NCBI GenBank assembly: GCA_037349105.1
Contig: JAYJMM010000095.1
Coordinates: 868,001 to 932,000 of the forward strand
Length of the DNA stretch: 64,000 bases
Origin: Limnomonas spitsbergensis
Taxonomy: Eukaryota; Chlorophyta; Chlorophyceae; Chlamydomonadales
Direction: 5' to 3'
The notes under the pieces are model-generated. The model was not told where the DNA came from and searched no databases. It was given only the letters and a program-made list of their open reading frames with translations. This document shows, piece by piece, positions 39,901-54,900 of the stretch. How positions within the stretch are numbered: the first letter of the stretch is position 1; the number at the start of each line of letters is the position of its first letter. The position numbers were made by a program, and so were the translations under genes.

Positions 39901-42900
39901 GTGACATGTGCAGGGAAGGAAACCCTGCTTTGTGGCAATAGTCGTCACAGCCGGGCAAGTACCAAAGCAAATTAATGCAAACACAAGAAGGCCATGCGGT
40001 AAAGTAAGGCTCAGAAACCACACGCACACCAAGAGGGTGACATGTGCAGGGAAGGAAACCCTGCTTTGTGGCAATAGTCGTCACAGCCGGGCAAGTACCA
40101 AAGCAAATTAATGCAAACACAAGAAGGCCATGCGGTAAAGTAAGGCTCAGAAACCACACGCACACCAAGAGGGTGACATGTGCAGGGAAGGAAACCCTGC
40201 TTTGTGGCAATAGTCGTCACAGCCGGGCAAGTACCAAAGCAAATTAATGCAAACACAAGAAGGCCATGCGGTAAAGTAAGGCTCAGAAACCACACGCACA
40301 CCAAGAGGGTGACATGTGCAGGGAAGGAAACCCTGCTTTGTGGCAATAGTCGTCACAGCCGGGCAAGTACCAAAGCAAATTAATGCAAACACAAGAAGGC
40401 CATGCGGTAAAGTAAGGCTCAGAAACCACACGCACACCAAGAGGGTGACATGTGCAGGGAAGGAAACCCTGCTTTGTGGCAATAGTCGTCACAGCCGGGT
40501 AAGTACCAAAGCAAATTAATGCAAACACAAGAAGGCCATGCGGTAAAGTAAGGCTCAGAAACCACACGCACACCAAGAGGGTGACATGTGCAGGGAAGGA
40601 AACCCTGCTTTGTGGCAATAGTCGTCACAGCCGGGCAAGTACCAAAGCAAATTAATGCAAACACAAGAAGGCCATGCGGTAAAGTAAGGCTCAGAAACCA
40701 CACGCACACCAAGAGGGTGACATGTGCAGGGAAGGAAACCCTGCTTTGTGGCAATAGTCGTCACAGCCGGGCAAGTACCAAAGCAAATTAATGCAAACAC
40801 AAGAAGGCCATGCGGTAAAGTAAGGCTCAGAAACCACACGCACACCAAGAGGGTGACATGTGCAGGGAAGGAAACCCTGCTTTGTGGCAATAGTCGTCAC
40901 AGCCGGGCAAGTACCAAAGCAAATTAATGCAAACACAAGAAGGCCATGCGGTAAAGTAAGGCTCAGAAACCACACGCACACCAAGAGGGTGACATGTGCA
41001 GGGAAGGAAACCCTGCTTTGTGGCAATAGTCGTCACAGCCGGGCAAGTACCAAAGCAAATTAATGCAAACACAAGAAGGCCATGCGGTAAAGTAAGGCTC
41101 AGAAACCACACGCACACCAAGAGGGTGACATGTGCAGGGAAGGAAACCCTGCTTTGTGGCAATAGTCATCACAGCCGGGCAAGTACCAAAGCAAATTAAT
41201 GCAAACACAAGAAGGCCATGCGGTAAAGTAAGGCTCAGAAACCACACGCACACCAAGAGGGTGACATGTGCAGGGAAGGAAACCCTGCTTTGTGGCAATA
41301 GTCGTCACATGCCGGGCAAGTACCAAAGCAAATTAATGCAAACACAAGAAGGCCATGCGGTAAAGTAAGGCTCAGAAACCACACGCACACCAAGAGGGTG
41401 ACATGTGCAGGGAAGGAAACCCTGCTTTGTGGCAATAGTCATCACAGCCGGGCAAGTACCAAAGCAAATTAATGCAAACACAAGAAGGCCATGCGGTAAA
41501 GTAAGGCTCAGAAACCACACGCACACCAAGAGGGTGACATGTGCAGGGAAGGAAACCCTGCTTTGTGGCAATAGTCGTCACAGCCGGGCAAGTACCAAAG
41601 CAAATTAATGCAAACACAAGAAGGCCATGCGGTAAAGTAAGGCTCAGAAACCACACGCACACCAAGAGGGTGACATGTGCAGGGAAGGAAACCCTGCTTT
41701 GTGGCAATAGTCGTCACAGCCGGGCAAGTACCAAAGCAAATTAATGCAAACACAAGAAGGCCATGCGGTAAAGTAAGGCTCAGAAACCACACGCACACCA
41801 AGAGGGTGACATGTGCAGGGAAGGAAACCCTGCTTTGTGGCAATAGTCGTCACAGCCGGGCAAGTACCAAAGCAAATTAATGCAAACACAAGAAGGCCAT
41901 GCGGTAAAGTAAGGCTCAGAAACCACACGCACACCAAGAGGGTGACATGTGCAGGGAAGGAAACCCTGCTTTGTGGCAATAGTCGTCACAGCCGGGCAAG
42001 TACCAAAGCAAATTAATGCAAACACAAGAAGGCCATGCGGTAAAGTAAGGCTCAGAAACCACACGCACACCAAGAGGGTGACATGTGCAGGGAAGGAAAC
42101 CCTGCTTTGTGGCAATAGTCGTCACAGCCGGGCAAGTACCAAAGCAAATTAATGCAAACACAAGAAGGCCATGCGGTAAAGTAAGGCTCAGAAACCACAC
42201 GCACACCAAGAGGGTGACATGTGCAGGGAAGGAAACCCTGCTTTGTGGCAATAGTCGTCACAGCCGGGCAAGTACCAAAGCAAATTAATGCAAACACAAG
42301 AAGGCCATGCGGTAAAGTAAGGCTCAGAAACCACACGCACACCAAGAGGGTGACATGTGCAGGGAAGGAAACCCTGCTTTGTGGCAATAGTCGTCACAGC
42401 CGGGCAAGTACCAAAGCAAATTAATGCAAACACAAGAAGGCCATGCGGTAAAGTAAGGCTCAGAAACCACACGCACACCAAGAGGGTGACATGTGCAGGG
42501 AAGGAAACCCTGCTTTGTGGCAATAGTCGTCACAGCCGGGCAAGTACCAAAGCAAATTAATGCAAACACAAGAAGGCCATGCGGTAAAGTAAGGCTCAGA
42601 AACCACACGCACACCAAGAGGGTGACATGTGCAGGGAAGGAAACCCTGCTTTGTGGCAATAGTCGTCACAGCCGGGCAAGTACCAAAGCAAATTAATGCA
42701 AACACAAGAAGGCCATGCGGTAAAGTAAGGCTCAGAAACCACACGCACACCAAGAGGGTGACATGTGCAGGGAAGGAAACCCTGCTTTGTGGCAATAGTC
42801 GTCACAGCCGGGCAAGTACCAAAGCAAATTAATGCAAACACAAGAAGGCCATGCGGTAAAGTAAGGCTCAGAAACCACACGCACACCAAGAGGGTGACAT

Positions 42901-45900
42901 GTGCAGGGAAGGAAACCCTGCTTTGTGGCAATAGTCGTCACAGCCGGGCAAGTACCAAAGCAAATTAATGCAAACACAAGAAGGCCATGCGGTAAAGTAA
43001 GGCTCAGAAACCACACGCACACCAAGAGGGTGACATGTGCAGGGAAGGAAACCCTGCTTTGTGGCAATAGTCGTCACAGCCGGGCAAGTACCAAAGCAAA
43101 TTAATGCAAACACAAGAAGGCCATGCGGTAAAGTAAGGCTCAGAAACCACACGCACACCAAGAGGGTGACATGTGCAGGGAAGGAAACCCTGCTTTGTGG
43201 CAATAGTCGTCACAGCCGGGCAAGTACCAAAGCAAATTAATGCAAACACAAGAAGGCCATGCGGTAAAGTAAGGCTCAGAAACCACACGCACACCAAGAG
43301 GGTGACATGTGCAGGGAAGGAAACCCTGCTTTGTGGCAATAGTCGTCACAGCCGGGCAAGTACCAAAGCAAATTAATGCAAACACAAGAAGGCCATGCGG
43401 TAAAGTAAGGCTCAGAAACCACACGCACACCAAGAGGGTGACATGTGCAGGGAAGGAAACCCTGCTTTGTGGCAATAGTCGTCACAGCCGGGCAAGTACC
43501 AAAGCAAATTAATGCAAACACAAGAAGGCCATGCGGTAAAGTAAGGCTCAGAAACCACACGCACACCAAGAGGGTGACATGTGCAGGGAAGGAAACCCTG
43601 CTTTGTGGCAATAGTCGTCACAGCCGGGCAAGTACCAAAGCAAATTAATGCAAACACAAGAAGGCCATGCGGTAAAGTAAGGCTCAGAAACCACACGCAC
43701 ACCAAGAGGGTGACATGTGCAGGGAAGGAAACCCTGCTTTGTGGCAATAGTCGTCACAGCCGGGCAAGTACCAAAGCAAATTAATGCAAACACAAGAAGG
43801 CCATGCGGTAAAGTAAGGCTCAGAAACCACACGCACACCAAGAGGGTGACATGTGCAGGGAAGGAAACCCTGCTTTGTGGCAATAGTCGTCACAGCCGGG
43901 CAAGTACCAAAGCAAATTAATGCAAACACAAGAAGGCCATGCGGTAAAGTAAGGCTCAGAAACCACACGCACACCAAGAGGGTGACATGTGCAGGGAAGG
44001 AAACCCTGCTTTGTGGCAATAGTCGTCACAGCCGGGCAAGTACCAAAGCAAATTAATGCAAACACAAGAAGGCCATGCGGTAAAGTAAGGCTCAGAAACC
44101 ACACGCACACCAAGAGGGTGACATGTGCAGGGAAGGAAACCCTGCTTTGTGGCAATAGTCGTCACAGCCGGGCAAGTACCAAAGCAAATTAATGCAAACA
44201 CAAGAAGGCCATGCGGTAAAGTAAGGCTCAGAAACCACACGCACACCAAGAGGGTGACATGTGCAGGGAAGGAAACCCTGCTTTGTGGCAATAGTCGTCA
44301 CAGCCGGGCAAGTACCAAAGCAAATTAATGCAAACACAAGAAGGCCATGCGGTAAAGTAAGGCTCAGAAACCACACGCACACCAAGAGGGTGACATGTGC
44401 AGGGAAGGAAACCCTGCTTTGTGGCAATAGTCGTCACAGCCGGGCAAGTACCAAAGCAAATTAATGCAAACACAAGAAGGCCATGCGGTAAAGTAAGGCT
44501 CAGAAACCACACGCACACCAAGAGGGTGACATGTGCAGGGAAGGAAACCCTGCTTTGTGGCAATAGTCGTCACAGCCGGGCAAGTACCAAAGCAAATTAA
44601 TGCAAACACAAGAAGGCCATGCGGTAAAGTAAGGCTCAGAAACCACACGCACACCAAGAGGGTGACATGTGCAGGGAAGGAAACCCTGCTTTGTGGCAAT
44701 AGTCGTCACAGCCGGGCAAGTACCAAAGCAAATTAATGCAAACACAAGAAGGCCATGCGGTAAAGTAAGGCTCAGAAACCACACGCACACCAAGAGGGTG
44801 ACATGTGCAGGGAAGGAAACCCTGCTTTGTGGCAATAGTCGTCACAGCCGGGCAAGTACCAAAGCAAATTAATGCAAACACAAGAAGGCCATGCGGTAAA
44901 GTAAGGCTCAGAAACCACACGCACACCAAGAGGGTGACATGTGCAGGGAAGGAAACCCTGCTTTGTGGCAATAGTCGTCACAGCCGGGCAAGTACCAAAG
45001 CAAATTAATGCAAACACAAGAAGGCCATGCGGTAAAGTAAGGCTCAGAAACCACACGCACACCAAGAGGGTGACATGTGCAGGGAAGGAAACCCTGCTTT
45101 GTGGCAATAGTCGTCACAGCCGGGCAAGTACCAAAGCAAATTAATGCAAACACAAGAAGGCCATGCGGTAAAGTAAGGCTCAGAAACCACACGCACACCA
45201 AGAGGGTGACATGTGCAGGGAAGGAAACCCTGCTTTGTGGCAATAGTCGTCACAGCCGGGCAAGTACCAAAGCAAATTAATGCAAACACAAGAAGGCCAT
45301 GCGGTAAAGTAAGGCTCAGAAACCACACGCACACCAAGAGGGTGACATGTGCAGGGAAGGAAACCCTGCTTTGTGGCAATAGTCGTCACAGCCGGGCAAG
45401 TACCAAAGCAAATTAATGCAAACACAAGAAGGCCATGCGGTAAAGTAAGGCTCAGAAACCACACGCACACCAAGAGGGTGACATGTGCAGGGAAGGAAAC
45501 CCTGCTTTGTGGCAATAGTCGTCACAGCCGGGCAAGTACCAAAGCAAATTAATGCAAACACAAGAAGGCCATGCGGTAAAGTAAGGCTCAGAAACCACAC
45601 GCACACCAAGAGGGTGACATGTGCAGGGAAGGAAACCCTGCTTTGTGGCAATAGTCGTCACAGCCGGGCAAGTACCAAAGCAAATTAATGCAAACACAAG
45701 AAGGCCATGCGGTAAAGTAAGGCTCAGAAACCACACGCACACCAAGAGGGTGACATGTGCAGGGAAGGAAACCCTGCTTTGTGGCAATAGTCGTCACAGC
45801 CGGGCAAGTACCAAAGCAAATTAATGCAAACACAAGAAGGCCATGCGGTAAAGTAAGGCTCAGAAACCACACGCACACCAAGAGGGTGACATGTGCAGGG

Positions 45901-48900
45901 AAGGAAACCCTGCTTTGTGGCAATAGTCGTCACAGCCGGGCAAGTACCAAAGCAAATTAATGCAAACACAAGAAGGCCATGCGGTAAAGTAAGGCTCAGA
46001 AACCACACGCACACCAAGAGGGTGACATGTGCAGGGAAGGAAACCCTGCTTTGTGGCAATAGTCAGTCACAGCCGGGCAAGTACCAAAGCAAATTAATGC
46101 AAACACAAGAAGGCCATGCGGTAAAGTAAGGCTCAGAAACCACACGCACACCAAGAGGGTGACATGTGCAGGGAAGGAAACCCTGCTTTGTGGCAATAGT
46201 CGTCACAGCCGGGCAAGTACCAAAGCAAATTAATGCAAACACAAGAAGGCCATGCGGTAAAGTAAGGCTCAGAAACCACACGCACACCAAGAGGGTGACA
46301 TGTGCAGGGAAGGAAACCCTGCTTTGTGGCAATAGTCGTCACAGCCGGGCAAGTACCAAAGCAAATTAATGCAAACACAAGAAGGCCATGCGGTAAAGTA
46401 AGGCTCAGAAACCACACGCACACCAAGAGGGTGACATGTGCAGGGAAGGAAACCCTGCTTTGTGGCAATAGTCGTCACAGCCGGGTAAGTACCAAAGCAA
46501 ATTAATGCAAACACAAGAAGGCCATGCGGTAAAGTAAGGCTCAGAAACCACACGCACACCAAGAGGGTGACATGTGCAGGGAAGGAAACCCTGCTTTGTG
46601 GCAATAGTCGTCACAGCCGGGCAAGTACCAAAGCAAATTAATGCAAACACAAGAAGGCCATGCGGTAAAGTAAGGCTCAGAAACCACACGCACACCAAGA
46701 GGGTGACATGTGCAGGGAAGGAAACCCTGCTTTGTGGCAATAGTCGTCACAGCCGGGCAAGTACCAAAGCAAATTAATGCAAACACAAGAAGGCCATGCG
46801 GTAAAGTAAGGCTCAGAAACCACACGCACACCAAGAGGGTGACATGTGCAGGGAAGGAAACCCTGCTTTGTGGCAATAGTCGTCACAGCCGGGCAAGTAC
46901 CAAAGCAAATTAATGCAAACACAAGAAGGCCATGCGGTAAAGTAAGGCTCAGAAACCACACGCACACCAAGAGGGTGACATGTGCAGGGAAGGAAACCCT
47001 GCTTTGTGGCAATAGTCGTCACAGCCGGGCAAGTACCAAAGCAAATTAATGCAAACACAAGAAGGCCATGCGGTAAAGTAAGGCTCAGAAACCACACGCA
47101 CACCAAGAGGGTGACATGTGCAGGGAAGGAAACCCTGCTTTGTGGCAATAGTCGTCACAGCCGGGCAAGTACCAAAGCAAATTAATGCAAACACAAGAAG
47201 GCCATGCGGTAAAGTAAGGCTCAGAAACCACACGCACACCAAGAGGGTGACATGTGCAGGGAAGGAAACCCTGCTTTGTGGCAATAGTCGTCACAGCCGG
47301 GCAAGTACCAAAGCAAATTAATGCAAACACAAGAAGGCCATGCGGTAAAGTAAGGCTCAGAAACCACACGCACACCAAGAGGGTGACATGTGCAGGGAAG
47401 GAAACCCTGCTTTGTGGCAATAGTCGTCACAGCCGGGCAAGTACCAAAGCAAATTAATGCAAACACAAGAAGGCCATGCGGTAAAGTAAGGCTCAGAAAC
47501 CACACGCACACCAAGAGGGTGACATGTGCAGGGAAGGAAACCCTGCTTTGTGGCAATAGTCGTCACAGCCGGGCAAGTACCAAAGCAAATTAATGCAAAC
47601 ACAAGAAGGCCATGCGGTAAAGTAAGGCTCAGAAACCACACGCACACCAAGAGGGTGACATGTGCAGGGAAGGAAACCCTGCTTTGTGGCAATAGTCGTC
47701 ACAGCCGGGCAAGTACCAAAGCAAATTAATGCAAACACAAGAAGGCCATGCGGTAAAGTAAGGCTCAGAAACCACACGCACACCAAGAGGGTGACATGTG
47801 CAGGGAAGGAAACCCTGCTTTGTGGCAATAGTCGTCACAGCCGGGCAAGTACCAAAGCAAATTAATGCAAACACAAGAAGGCCATGCGGTAAAGTAAGGC
47901 TCAGAAACCACACGCACACCAAGAGGGTGACATGTGCAGGGAAGGAAACCCTGCTTTGTGGCAATAGTCGTCACAGCCGGGCAAGTACCAAAGCAAATTA
48001 ATGCAAACACAAGAAGGCCATGCGGTAAAGTAAGGCTCAGAAACCACACGCACACCAAGAGGGTGACATGTGCAGGGAAGGAAACCCTGCTTTGTGGCAA
48101 TAGTCGTCACAGCCGGGCAAGTACCAAAGCAAATTAATGCAAACACAAGAAGGCCATGCGGTAAAGTAAGGCTCAGAAACCACACGCACACCAAGAGGGT
48201 GACATGTGCAGGGAAGGAAACCCTGCTTTGTGGCAATAGTCGTCACAGCCGGGCAAGTACCAAAGCAAATTAATGCAAACACAAGAAGGCCATGCGGTAA
48301 AGTAAGGCTCAGAAACCACACGCACACCAAGAGGGTGACATGTGCAGGGAAGGAAACCCTGCTTTGTGGCAATAGTCGTCACAGCCGGGCAAGTACCAAA
48401 GCAAATTAATGCAAACACAAGAAGGCCATGCGGTAAAGTAAGGCTCAGAAACCACACGCACACCAAGAGGGTGACATGTGCAGGGAAGGAAACCCTGCTT
48501 TGTGGCAATAGTCGTCACAGCCGGGCAAGTACCAAAGCAAATTAATGCAAACACAAGAAGGCCATGCGGTAAAGTAAGGCTCAGAAACCACACGCACACC
48601 AAGAGGGTGACATGTGCAGGGAAGGAAACCCTGCTTTGTGGCAATAGTCGTCACAGCCGGGCAAGTACCAAAGCAAATTAATGCAAACACAAGAAGGCCA
48701 TGCGGTAAAGTAAGGCTCAGAAACCACACGCACACCAAGAGGGTGACATGTGCAGGGAAGGAAACCCTGCTTTGTGGCAATAGTCGTCACAGCCGGGCAA
48801 GTACCAAAGCAAATTAATGCAAACACAAGAAGGCCATGCGGTAAAGTAAGGCTCAGAAACCACACGCACACCAAGAGGGTGACATGTGCAGGGAAGGAAA

Positions 48901-51900
48901 CCCTGCTTTGTGGCAATAGTCGTCACAGCCGGGCAAGTACCAAAGCAAATTAATGCAAACACAAGAAGGCCATGCGGTAAAGTAAGGCTCAGAAACCACA
49001 CGCACACCAAGAGGGTGACATGTGCAGGGAAGGAAACCCTGCTTTGTGGCAATAGTCGTCACAGCCGGGCAAGTACCAAAGCAAATTAATGCAAACACAA
49101 GAAGGCCATGCGGTAAAGTAAGGCTCAGAAACCACACGCACACCAAGAGGGTGACATGTGCAGGGAAGGAAACCCTGCTTTGTGGCAATAGTCGTCACAG
49201 CCGGGCAAGTACCAAAGCAAATTAATGCAAACACAAGAAGGCCATGCGGTAAAGTAAGGCTCAGAAACCACACGCACACCAAGAGGGTGACATGTGCAGG
49301 GAAGGAAACCCTGCTTTGTGGCAATAGTCGTCACAGCCGGGCAAGTACCAAAGCAAATTAATGCAAACACAAGAAGGCCATGCGGTAAAGTAAGGCTCAG
49401 AAACCACACGCACACCAAGAGGGTGACATGTGCAGGGAAGGAAACCCTGCTTTGTGGCAATAGTCGTCACAGCCGGGCAAGTACCAAAGCAAATTAATGC
49501 AAACACAAGAAGGCCATGCGGTAAAGTAAGGCTCAGAAACCACACGCACACCAAGAGGGTGACATGTGCAGGGAAGGAAACCCTGCTTTGTGGCAATAGT
49601 CGTCACAGCCGGGCAAGTACCAAAGCAAATTAATGCAAACACAAGAAGGCCATGCGGTAAAGTAAGGCTCAGAAACCACACGCACACCAAGAGGGTGACA
49701 TGTGCAGGGAAGGAAACCCTGCTTTGTGGCAATAGTCGTCACAGCCGGGCAAGTACCAAAGCAAATTAATGCAAACACAAGAAGGCCATGCGGTAAAGTA
49801 AGGCTCAGAAACCACACGCACACCAAGAGGGTGACATGTGCAGGGAAGGAAACCCTGCTTTGTGGCAATAGTCGTCACAGCCGGGCAAGTACCAAAGCAA
49901 ATTAATGCAAACACAAGAAGGCCATGCGGTAAAGTAAGGCTCAGAAACCACACGCACACCAAGAGGGTGACATGTGCAGGGAAGGAAACCCTGCTTTGTG
50001 GCAATAGTCGTCACAGCCGGGCAAGTACCAAAGCAAATTAATGCAAACACAAGAAGGCCATGCGGTAAAGTAAGGCTCAGAAACCACACGCACACCAAGA
50101 GGGTGACATGTGCAGGGAAGGAAACCCTGCTTTGTGGCAATAGTCGTCACAGCCGGGCAAGTACCAAAGCAAATTAATGCAAACACAAGAAGGCCATGCG
50201 GTAAAGTAAGGCTCAGAAACCACACGCACACCAAGAGGGTGACATGTGCAGGGAAGGAAACCCTGCTTTGTGGCAATAGTCGTCACAGCCGGGCAAGTAC
50301 CAAAGCAAATTAATGCAAACACAAGAAGGCCATGCGGTAAAGTAAGGCTCAGAAACCACACGCACACCAAGAGGGTGACATGTGCAGGGAAGGAAACCCT
50401 GCTTTGTGGCAATAGTCGTCACAGCCGGGCAAGTACCAAAGCAAATTAATGCAAACACAAGAAGGCCATGCGGTAAAGTAAGGCTCAGAAACCACACGCA
50501 CACCAAGAGGGTGACATGTGCAGGGAAGGAAACCCTGCTTTGTGGCAATAGTCGTCACAGCCGGGCAAGTACCAAAGCAAATTAATGCAAACACAAGAAG
50601 GCCATGCGGTAAAGTAAGGCTCAGAAACCACACGCACACCAAGAGGGTGACATGTGCAGGGAAGGAAACCCTGCTTTGTGGCAATAGTCGTCACAGCCGG
50701 GCAAGTACCAAAGCAAATTAATGCAAACACAAGAAGGCCATGCGGTAAAGTAAGGCTCAGAAACCACACGCACACCAAGAGGGTGACATGTGCAGGGAAG
50801 GAAACCCTGCTTTGTGGCAATAGTCGTCACAGCCGGGCAAGTACCAAAGCAAATTAATGCAAACACAAGAAGGCCATGCGGTAAAGTAAGGCTCAGAAAC
50901 CACACGCACACCAAGAGGGTGACATGTGCAGGGAAGGAAACCCTGCTTTGTGGCAATAGTCGTCACAGCCGGGCAAGTACCAAAGCAAATTAATGCAAAC
51001 ACAAGAAGGCCATGCGGTAAAGTAAGGCTCAGAAACCACACGCACACCAAGAGGGTGACATGTGCAGGGAAGGAAACCCTGCTTTGTGGCAATAGTCGTC
51101 ACAGCCGGGCAAGTACCAAAGCAAATTAATGCAAACACAAGAAGGCCATGCGGTAAAGTAAGGCTCAGAAACCACACGCACACCAAGAGGGTGACATGTG
51201 CAGGGAAGGAAACCCTGCTTTGTGGCAATAGTCGTCACAGCCGGGCAAGTACCAAAGCAAATTAATGCAAACACAAGAAGGCCATGCGGTAAAGTAAGGC
51301 TCAGAAACCACACGCACACCAAGAGGGTGACATGTGCAGGGAAGGAAACCCTGCTTTGTGGCAATAGTCGTCACAGCCGGGCAAGTACCAAAGCAAATTA
51401 ATGCAAACACAAGAAGGCCATGCGGTAAAGTAAGGCTCAGAAACCACACGCACACCAAGAGGGTGACATGTGCAGGGAAGGAAACCCTGCTTTGTGGCAA
51501 TAGTCGTCACAGCCGGGCAAGTACCAAAGCAAATTAATGCAAACACAAGAAGGCCATGCGGTAAAGTAAGGCTCAGAAACCACACGCACACCAAGAGGGT
51601 GACATGTGCAGGGAAGGAAACCCTGCTTTGTGGCAATAGTCGTCACAGCCGGGCAAGTACCAAAGCAAATTAATGCAAACACAAGAAGGCCATGCGGTAA
51701 AGTAAGGCTCAGAAACCACACGCACACCAAGAGGGTGACATGTGCAGGGAAGGAAACCCTGCTTTGTGGCAATAGTCGTCACAGCCGGGCAAGTACCAAA
51801 GCAAATTAATGCAAACACAAGAAGGCCATGCGGTAAAGTAAGGCTCAGAAACCACACGCACACCAAGAGGGTGACATGTGCAGGGAAGGAAACCCTGCTT

Positions 51901-54900
51901 TGTGGCAATAGTCGTCACAGCCGGGCAAGTACCAAAGCAAATTAATGCAAACACAAGAAGGCCATGCGGTAAAGTAAGGCTCAGAAACCACACGCACACC
52001 AAGAGGGTGACATGTGCAGGGAAGGAAACCCTGCTTTGTGGCAATAGTCGTCACAGCCGGGCAAGTACCAAAGCAAATTAATGCAAACACAAGAAGGCCA
52101 TGCGGTAAAGTAAGGCTCAGAAACCACACGCACACCAAGAGGGTGACATGTGCAGGGAAGGAAACCCTGCTTTGTGGCAATAGTCGTCACAGCCGGGCAA
52201 GTACCAAAGCAAATTAATGCAAACACAAGAAGGCCATGCGGTAAAGTAAGGCTCAGAAACCACACGCACACCAAGAGGGTGACATGTGCAGGGAAGGAAA
52301 CCCTGCTTTGTGGCAATAGTCGTCACAGCCGGGCAAGTACCAAAGCAAATTAATGCAAACACAAGAAGGCCATGCGGTAAAGTAAGGCTCAGAAACCACA
52401 CGCACACCAAGAGGGTGACATGTGCAGGGAAGGAAACCCTGCTTTGTGGCAATAGTCGTCACAGCCGGGCAAGTACCAAAGCAAATTAATGCAAACACAA
52501 GAAGGCCATGCGGTAAAGTAAGGCTCAGAAACCACACGCACACCAAGAGGGTGACATGTGCAGGGAAGGAAACCCTGCTTTGTGGCAATAGTCGTCACAG
52601 CCGGGCAAGTACCAAAGCAAATTAATGCAAACACAAGAAGGCCATGCGGTAAAGTAAGGCTCAGAAACCACACGCACACCAAGAGGGTGACATGTGCAGG
52701 GAAGGAAACCCTGCTTTGTGGCAATAGTCGTCACAGCCGGGCAAGTACCAAAGCAAATTAATGCAAACACAAGAAGGCCATGCGGTAAAGTAAGGCTCAG
52801 AAACCACACGCACACCAAGAGGGTGACATGTGCAGGGAAGGAAACCCTGCTTTGTGGCAATAGTCGTCACAGCCGGGCAAGTACCAAAGCAAATTAATGC
52901 AAACACAAGAAGGCCATGCGGTAAAGTAAGGCTCAGAAACCACACGCACACCAAGAGGGTGACATGTGCAGGGAAGGAAACCCTGCTTTGTGGCAATAGT
53001 CGTCACAGCCGGGCAAGTACCAAAGCAAATTAATGCAAACACAAGAAGGCCATGCGGTAAAGTAAGGCTCAGAAACCACACGCACACCAAGAGGGTGACA
53101 TGTGCAGGGAAGGAAACCCTGCTTTGTGGCAATAGTCGTCACAGCCGGGCAAGTACCAAAGCAAATTAATGCAAACACAAGAAGGCCATGCGGTAAAGTA
53201 AGGCTCAGAAACCACACGCACACCAAGAGGGTGACATGTGCAGGGAAGGAAACCCTGCTTTGTGGCAATAGTCGTCACAGCCGGGCAAGTACCAAAGCAA
53301 ATTAATGCAAACACAAGAAGGCCATGCGGTAAAGTAAGGCTCAGAAACCACACGCACACCAAGAGGGTGACATGTGCAGGGAAGGAAACCCTGCTTTGTG
53401 GCAATAGTCGTCACAGCCGGGCAAGTACCAAAGCAAATTAATGCAAACACAAGAAGGCCATGCGGTAAAGTAAGGCTCAGAAACCACACGCACACCAAGA
53501 GGGTGACATGTGCAGGGAAGGAAACCCTGCTTTGTGGCAATAGTCGTCACAGCCGGGCAAGTACCAAAGCAAATTAATGCAAACACAAGAAGGCCATGCG
53601 GTAAAGTAAGGCTCAGAAACCACACGCACACCAAGAGGGTGACATGTGCAGGGAAGGAAACCCTGCTTTGTGGCAATAGTCGTCACAGCCGGGCAAGTAC
53701 CAAAGCAAATTAATGCAAACACAAGAAGGCCATGCGGTAAAGTAAGGCTCAGAAACCACACGCACACCAAGAGGGTGACATGTGCAGGGAAGGAAACCCT
53801 GCTTTGTGGCAATAGTCGTCACAGCCGGGCAAGTACCAAAGCAAATTAATGCAAACACAAGAAGGCCATGCGGTAAAGTAAGGCTCAGAAACCACACGCA
53901 CACCAAGAGGGTGACATGTGCAGGGAAGGAAACCCTGCTTTGTGGCAATAGTCGTCACAGCCGGGCAAGTACCAAAGCAAATTAATGCAAACACAAGAAG
54001 GCCATGCGGTAAAGTAAGGCTCAGAAACCACACGCACACCAAGAGGGTGACATGTGCAGGGAAGGAAACCCTGCTTTGTGGCAATAGTCGTCACAGCCGG
54101 GCAAGTACCAAAGCAAATTAATGCAAACACAAGAAGGCCATGCGGTAAAGTAAGGCTCAGAAACCACACGCACACCAAGAGGGTGACATGTGCAGGGAAG
54201 GAAACCCTGCTTTGTGGCAATAGTCGTCACAGCCGGGCAAGTACCAAAGCAAATTAATGCAAACACAAGAAGGCCATGCGGTAAAGTAAGGCTCAGAAAC
54301 CACACGCACACCAAGAGGGTGACATGTGCAGGGAAGGAAACCCTGCTTTGTGGCAATAGTCGTCACAGCCGGGCAAGTACCAAAGCAAATTAATGCAAAC
54401 ACAAGAAGGCCATGCGGTAAAGTAAGGCTCAGAAACCACACGCACACCAAGAGGGTGACATGTGCAGGGAAGGAAACCCTGCTTTGTGGCAATAGTCGTC
54501 ACAGCCGGGCAAGTACCAAAGCAAATTAATGCAAACACAAGAAGGCCATGCGGTAAAGTAAGGCTCAGAAACCACACGCACACCAAGAGGGTGACATGTG
54601 CAGGGAAGGAAACCCTGCTTTGTGGCAATAGTCGTCACAGCCGGGCAAGTACCAAAGCAAATTAATGCAAACACAAGAAGGCCATGCGGTAAAGTAAGGC
54701 TCAGAAACCACACGCACACCAAGAGGGTGACATGTGCAGGGAAGGAAACCCTGCTTTGTGGCAATAGTCGTCACAGCCGGGCAAGTACCAAAGCAAATTA
54801 ATGCAAACACAAGAAGGCCATGCGGTAAAGTAAGGCTCAGAAACCACACGCACACCAAGAGGGTGACATGTGCAGGGAAGGAAACCCTGCTTTGTGGCAA